Part shown: in pieces, positions 51,336-64,000 of the stretch
Position numbering within the stretch: the first letter of the stretch is position 1
Layout: each line of letters starts with the position of its first letter
Assembly (NCBI GenBank): GCA_018857735.1
Contig: JABMCL010002757.1
Coordinates: forward strand, 788,501 to 852,500
Origin: Alviniconcha marisindica
Taxonomy: Eukaryota; Mollusca; Gastropoda; Provannidae
Direction: 5' to 3'
Length of the DNA: 64,000 bases
The notes under the pieces: generated by a model
What the model was told of the DNA's origin: nothing
The model's database searches: none
The model's input: only the letters and a program-made list of their open reading frames with translations
Translations under genes and position numbers: made by a program

Positions 51336-52895
51336 ATGCATTTGCTGTTTGTTTGGGCAAAAAGAGTGGCATATTTGAAGACTAGTCAAACAGTTCCCAA
51401 GCAATTTCCTCACCTTCAGATGGCAGACAACGTTTTTATCCTAAAGCTGGGCTTGTGTACTTCACTACTTGACATGAAGTGTTTGTAGGCTGTTGCTGTG
51501 TATAAATGGAGACTGATTTTTATATTTTTATGATGATATTAAAAACATTGAAGATGAAGGTCTTCTGGTGACTGCTAATGTTGTGTGCCAAAAGTGTGTG
51601 CAAAAACAACAACACAGTATATGTAATTGTTCAGAATTTTATAGACATCAACATGGGAGCATGTGGGCATACTGGAACCCCAGGACTAGCACAAGGGAGA
51701 ACAGAGAAGCATAAGGTACCTTTGTTTCTTATGGGCACTGTGTTTTTATTCTGACTGCATGTGCATGGTGTTTATGTAACATGCAGTGAATGCTGTTGTG
51801 GTTGAGAAAGAACTAAACAGCCATTGTGGTGGGGCTTGGGGTGGACACTAGTAAAAGAATGATTGGCTTGGAACTGGCAAACAAAGATACAGAACGTAGA
51901 CATGTGTTTCTAGAAACAGAGTAATACTAACAGGCCAGGCAGTCTGAATGTTTTATACAATGTAAAACAATACAATACAGCTTTATTGCCACGTGTCAAG
52001 GTTATTGCACTGGGAATGTTTCATGGTACTAAATACATTTACTTGCACATTCATGCCAGTCACAAGTTATAACACAACAACAATCAACAGCAAAATTTGG
52101 GGTAAAATGTCACTGATAAAAATACATAAATGCACATGTCAAGCATAATAGGATGAGAGAAAAAAGTACTTTTAACTTCTTCTTTTTCCTGACAACTACT
52201 CTGATGTGTAGCATTCAGATCCACTCCCAGAGCCTGGCAAATAGGGTCATTTACTTATTTAGCCTATTCTTGTCTTGTACATGGTGGATCAGACATGTTT
52301 TGTGATGACTAGTTCCTTTGATTTTTACTAACTCATAGTATAGTCAGCTGCTGAGAGAGAGAGTTGGGTGTGTTCATGATGGTTTTGTGGAAAGAGAAAT
52401 GGGTATGAACCTGCATCTAGGTTTGCTTGCACGTCTATTTTGGATGGTCTTGCTCTACTTTCAAGTACAAACTCCATTCTGTCTTGTTCTTTTTATTTCA
52501 ACCAGAAATGCAAAATACAAGGAGAGGAACAAACACTCATAATTCACATTCAAATGTTAAAATGGCATAAGTGTTCTCCCCCCTTCACCCCCAAACACTT
52601 CATCATATGACCCCAAAACCAGTTCAAGGTCCCCAACAGGCATGATCATACGAAGCCTGATTATTATCATGCAGAGTTGGAAGGCTCACGCTTGTACAAC
52701 ATCCAAGAAATGGTCAAATTGGAATAGGAAACAAGGTAACTCTCTTTTCCTCAAACAGTCTCATTCAAAACAGGAACAAAATAACTTTTCTTCTTCATTA
52801 GCTGACTGCTTTACACTGATAGTAGTGGCAAGTGCTCCATCTGATGACTTTCAATGTGCATCTTGCATGGTGCTTCACCCTGACATAACCGTACT

Positions 52896-52928
52896 GGTTG
52901 ACTGGGCGTAAAACACCAACTTACTTGC
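52896..52928 (+). mobile_element. Retroelement 3' tail with TTAC
   Basis: GGTTGACTGGGCGTAAAACA then CCAACTTACTTGC, the same tail as at 27003 and 60831. Confidence 0.6.
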
Positions 52929-53212
52929 ATGGTGCTATTTTGTGCACAACACAAGTGAGATAAAAAGATATAAAAATAAAACCGTGAAAAACAACAACTA
53001 ACATTCCAAAACACAAACTAGCATTTCAGTCTGTCTATGTGAACAAGTCCAGTTGATCTCTAGTTTCAAGTGGCATTTGACCCAAGTCTAATGATAGTCT
53101 ATCTGCAGGAGTGCAACTACTGAAAAGTCCAAATCCTTACACAAAGGGTCCATGGGTCATCCTGACCCTGGCAGGGTACTGTCTGTCTGTGTGTCTGCAT
53201 TTGCTCCTCAGT

Positions 53213-53214
<2 letters not shown>

Positions 53215-53274
<60 letters not shown>
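53215..53274. repeat. (TG)n microsatellite
   Basis: About 30 TG units. A second, shorter tract is at 53601-53640. Confidence 0.95.
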
Positions 53275-53277
<3 letters not shown>

Positions 53278-53598
53278 CCTTCTCTGTGTTAGTGACTGCA
53301 TTGGAGTCTGCAAAATGATAAGATTACTTAAAAGTTAAGGCCCTTGCACAGTGTCAGTACTGTAGTATGTTACAATGAAACCTTGCTTAAACATTAATGT
53401 CAAATGCAACTCCATAGAACAGAAATTCACACCTAAAATTTGTTTAACACTAGTTAAACAAAGTCTGAGTTAAAGAATAACAATAGCTCACTTCATAAAA
53501 TTAATTTATAATTTTACTTAGAAATGATTGTTTTCAACCTTCATAGAGACATTAAATTGAAAGAAGTAAAACAAAAACTGTTAGCATATATAAGGAAT

Positions 53599-53633
<35 letters not shown>

Positions 53634-54304
53634 CGTGTGTTCTGAGACACAGAATGAATTTGAAATGTGAACTATTTTGACAAAATCATTTTCATTACAG
53701 ATTCCACATTGTGTATGCATACTACATTTACAAATTATTGAATTATTTAAACTCATTTTGTGATGTAATTTTTAATTGCTTAATTGTTACAAACATTGAT
53801 GTTACAGTTGGGCTGTTTTGGTGGACTGCAGTGAAATATTTTTTAACAGTGTGGTGATTCTGGTTAATTTCACAATAAGTCACAGCTGGTTTGTATCATG
53901 GGCTGTGGTGATGGTACAGGAGCTGTGCAGTGATTCCAGTCAGCTTCTTGATTTAGAGAAGGCTTGTATCGGTGGACTGATCTGTTAGAAAAAAAAACAT
54001 CCTGAATGTAGACGGTGATAATTCCACAGAAAATATACGTATATCTACAATTACAACTTTGTTGCCAATCACAAGAATTGTAAACAAACTATGTGTAATT
54101 TAGATGCCAGTTAGGTAGGCCAGTCAGGCCGGCTTAAGTGGCAATCCTTCCTCAAAAGAAAGAATATTCTTTGAGAGGATTTCCTTTTTCTTTTACATAC
54201 AGTACTGTGCAGTATGGTATTTTTCCCCCAAGAAAAAGTCTGTTTGTATACTTGCTCAATCAACTTAGCCTACCTATCAACTCCTAACATCATCAGGTAA
54301 TTGA

Positions 54305-54352
54305 GAGCGGAGAATAGTGCTATAAAAAAGCAATCATCATCATCATCATCAA
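54305..54352 (+). mobile_element. SINE family A tail fragment
   Basis: GAGAGCGGAGAATAGTGCTA then AAAAAGCAATCATCATC matches the 3' end of the SINE at 44190-44680; everything upstream is missing. Confidence 0.6.
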
Positions 54353-55196
54353 GAATGTTGCCAGGACAGCAAAATTTGTAAACAGGACCATGCTATTCCA
54401 CTCTGGCCCCCCCCCCCCCCCCCCCCCCCCCCAGCCACCTAAGAATTAAAAGGTTGGCTTTAGTGATGAAATAAAATGCACTATCGACTATATTCCAACT
54501 TTTCTTCTTCTTTCAGCACACTATATTCATGACTTGTTCTTTTGCAGACATACCTTTTTTTTCTGTTTGGCTTCTTTTAGCAGTAAACTCTGAAAAAAGG
54601 GACAAATTGAAAACTTGCAATAACTCATGTGTATTGTAATTTCTTATTATCACCATTGTCAACATCATCATCCATTGTCAGTCATGAGAAATAAACGAAA
54701 CAAAAAAGGAAACAATTCTGTCACTCTCTCAGCACTAAACTGTGACTTAAAGCTGAGTGAAACAAATCAGATTATGATGTCCATATCATAAATCTGTTGC
54801 ATTTAACAAAGATTGCAAAGTATGAGTGAACATATGAATAAGACAGCTCAACTGTCAGGCTTGCAAACTGAGACGATTAGCAATACGTGGTGCAGATATA
54901 AATTACAACTAATAATGACTAAAGGTAATTGACGAGTTTATCTTTTCTGGAAAGTAAAATCACAGTGCTCAAGTCCGTCAACTGATAGCTTGAGGGCTGA
55001 AGATGTACAGACACACAGACAGGATGCACAGGTGGGCAGACACTAGACGGACATGCATACAGGCAGGCAATCTGGCAGGTAGACAGACAGCAGCACAAAG
55101 AAGATGACTAAATGGATAAACAAAGACTATAGCATAGCTGGACAGTCTTTGCAACTAAGAAGTCAGAGTGTGTGAGTGTGAAAGCTACATGTCTAA

Positions 55197-55817
55197 AGCC
55201 CGTTCTTAATTGGGCGAATGTTTCTTCGCGAACCTAGTTGGAAGTATTCAGCGAAGCTAGTTGGTTCTTAATTGGGCGAACTTTTCTTCGCGAACCTAGT
55301 TGGAAGTATTCGTCGAAGCTATATTCGGGGTCCAAAAAACTTCGCTCAACATGTTCTGGGAACATTCGCCCTTTGGACGAACATTGCCTCTGATTGGCTG
55401 AGAGCAGAGCTCTCCTGTGGATGAAGAAAAATAAAAATAAAAATGGATGACGGTGTCGCTAGGTTCTCCACTCGCTTCGGAGGGAATTTGTTTATTTGTT
55501 GACTTGTGGGAGGCGCAGCCTCGTCTCGGAGACTCAGAATGAGATAAGAGTCAGTTGAATTACCCTGTGAGGGATGATTAAAGTATATTGACCTTTAGCC
55601 TACATTTTCGATCAAGCTGTCTGCTGCGCGTCTGCCGTGGGCAAGTGTTTGGGCCGAAGCTTGCATCTCATTACAAGCCAGTTGAGAACGAAGTAAAGTT
55701 TGGACTGTCCGAACCATGTTCGGCGAACTAAAAGTTCAATTAAGAAACGAATCACAGTTCGTCGAACTGTCCGAAGTATGTTCGGCGAACAAACATTCGC
55801 CCAGTTAAAAACGGGCT
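55197..55817. mobile_element. Harbinger-like MITE with TAA target-site duplication
   Basis: Inverted ends: AGCCCGTTCTTAATTGGGCG at the left and its counterpart (AGCCCGTTTTTAACTGGGCG on the other strand) at the right, continuing as AATGTTT then TTCGC. TAA is present directly outside both ends (55194-55196 and 55818-55820), fitting the 3-bp TWA duplications of PIF/Harbinger elements. The 621-bp body has no transposase. Near the left end the segment with CTTCGCGAACCTAGTTGGAA is repeated twice. Confidence 0.85.
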
Positions 55818-55870
55818 TAAGGGAGAGAACTGGTGAAAACGGTAACAATAGCCCCCTTCCCCCTCCATAC

Positions 55871-64000
<8,130 letters not shown>

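Larger units (their letters stand above)
51191..55870. other. ELP4 3' UTR and region downstream of the unidentified gene
   Basis: An ATTAAA near 51537 is a candidate ELP4 poly(A) signal. No exon is supported on either strand. Contents: a TTTATTGCCACGTGTCAAGG repeat near 51983 (related sequence near 59158), the TTAC tail at 52896, (TG)n at 53215, poly-C at 54408-54432, and the MITE at 55197. Final exons of the minus-strand gene may be here but I could not identify them. Confidence 0.5.

Overview
This is animal nuclear DNA. Coding sequence is split into short exons of 36-342 bp with GT-AG introns, intergenic stretches are long, and there are many (CA)n/(TG)n tracts, tRNA-derived SINEs and an L2/CR1-type LINE fragment. 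The repeat types (SINE tails ending in TTAC repeats, 3' tails with a GCGCTATATAA-like motif before ATT repeats) together with the gene set suggest a mollusc, probably a gastropod. That placement is inference.

Layout. 1-173: the last exon of a plus-strand gene for an unidentified membrane protein, then a long UTR-like stretch with candidate poly(A) signals at 492, 3107 and 9556 and several minisatellites. 11237-21476, minus strand: a complete eight-exon flavin-containing monooxygenase of 550 codons; intron 6 holds a 5'-truncated LINE and intron 3 a large minisatellite. 22-31.6 kb: no gene recognised; it holds a SINE head, a foldback element with ~190-bp arms, a 207-bp duplication and microsatellites. 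31.6-36.9 kb, minus: FBXO47, eight exons. 36.9-41.7 kb: intergenic, with SINE pieces. 41695-51190, plus: ELP4, ten exons, 390 residues. 51.2-55.9 kb: no gene recognised; a Harbinger-like MITE lies at 55.2-55.8 kb. 55.9-64 kb, minus: internal exons of an unidentified Ser/Pro/Thr-rich protein, open at both ends.

The genes look like unrelated neighbours (xenobiotic/amine oxidation, SCF/meiosis, tRNA wobble modification, unknown), not a functional cluster. FBXO47 and ELP4 are divergent, with about 4.8 kb between start codons.

The most unusual signal is a pattern across three genes. Several intronic minisatellites are made of tandem copies of the adjacent exon/intron junction. They match the FMO exon 3 donor, the ELP4 exon 6 acceptor and, in the unidentified gene, an exon donor and an exon acceptor. 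In addition, FMO exon 4 has a decayed partial copy and the ELP4 stop-codon region is imperfectly triplicated. In the unidentified gene, two consecutive exons end in similar sequence at the two sides of one array, which suggests exon birth or exon recycling through minisatellite expansion.
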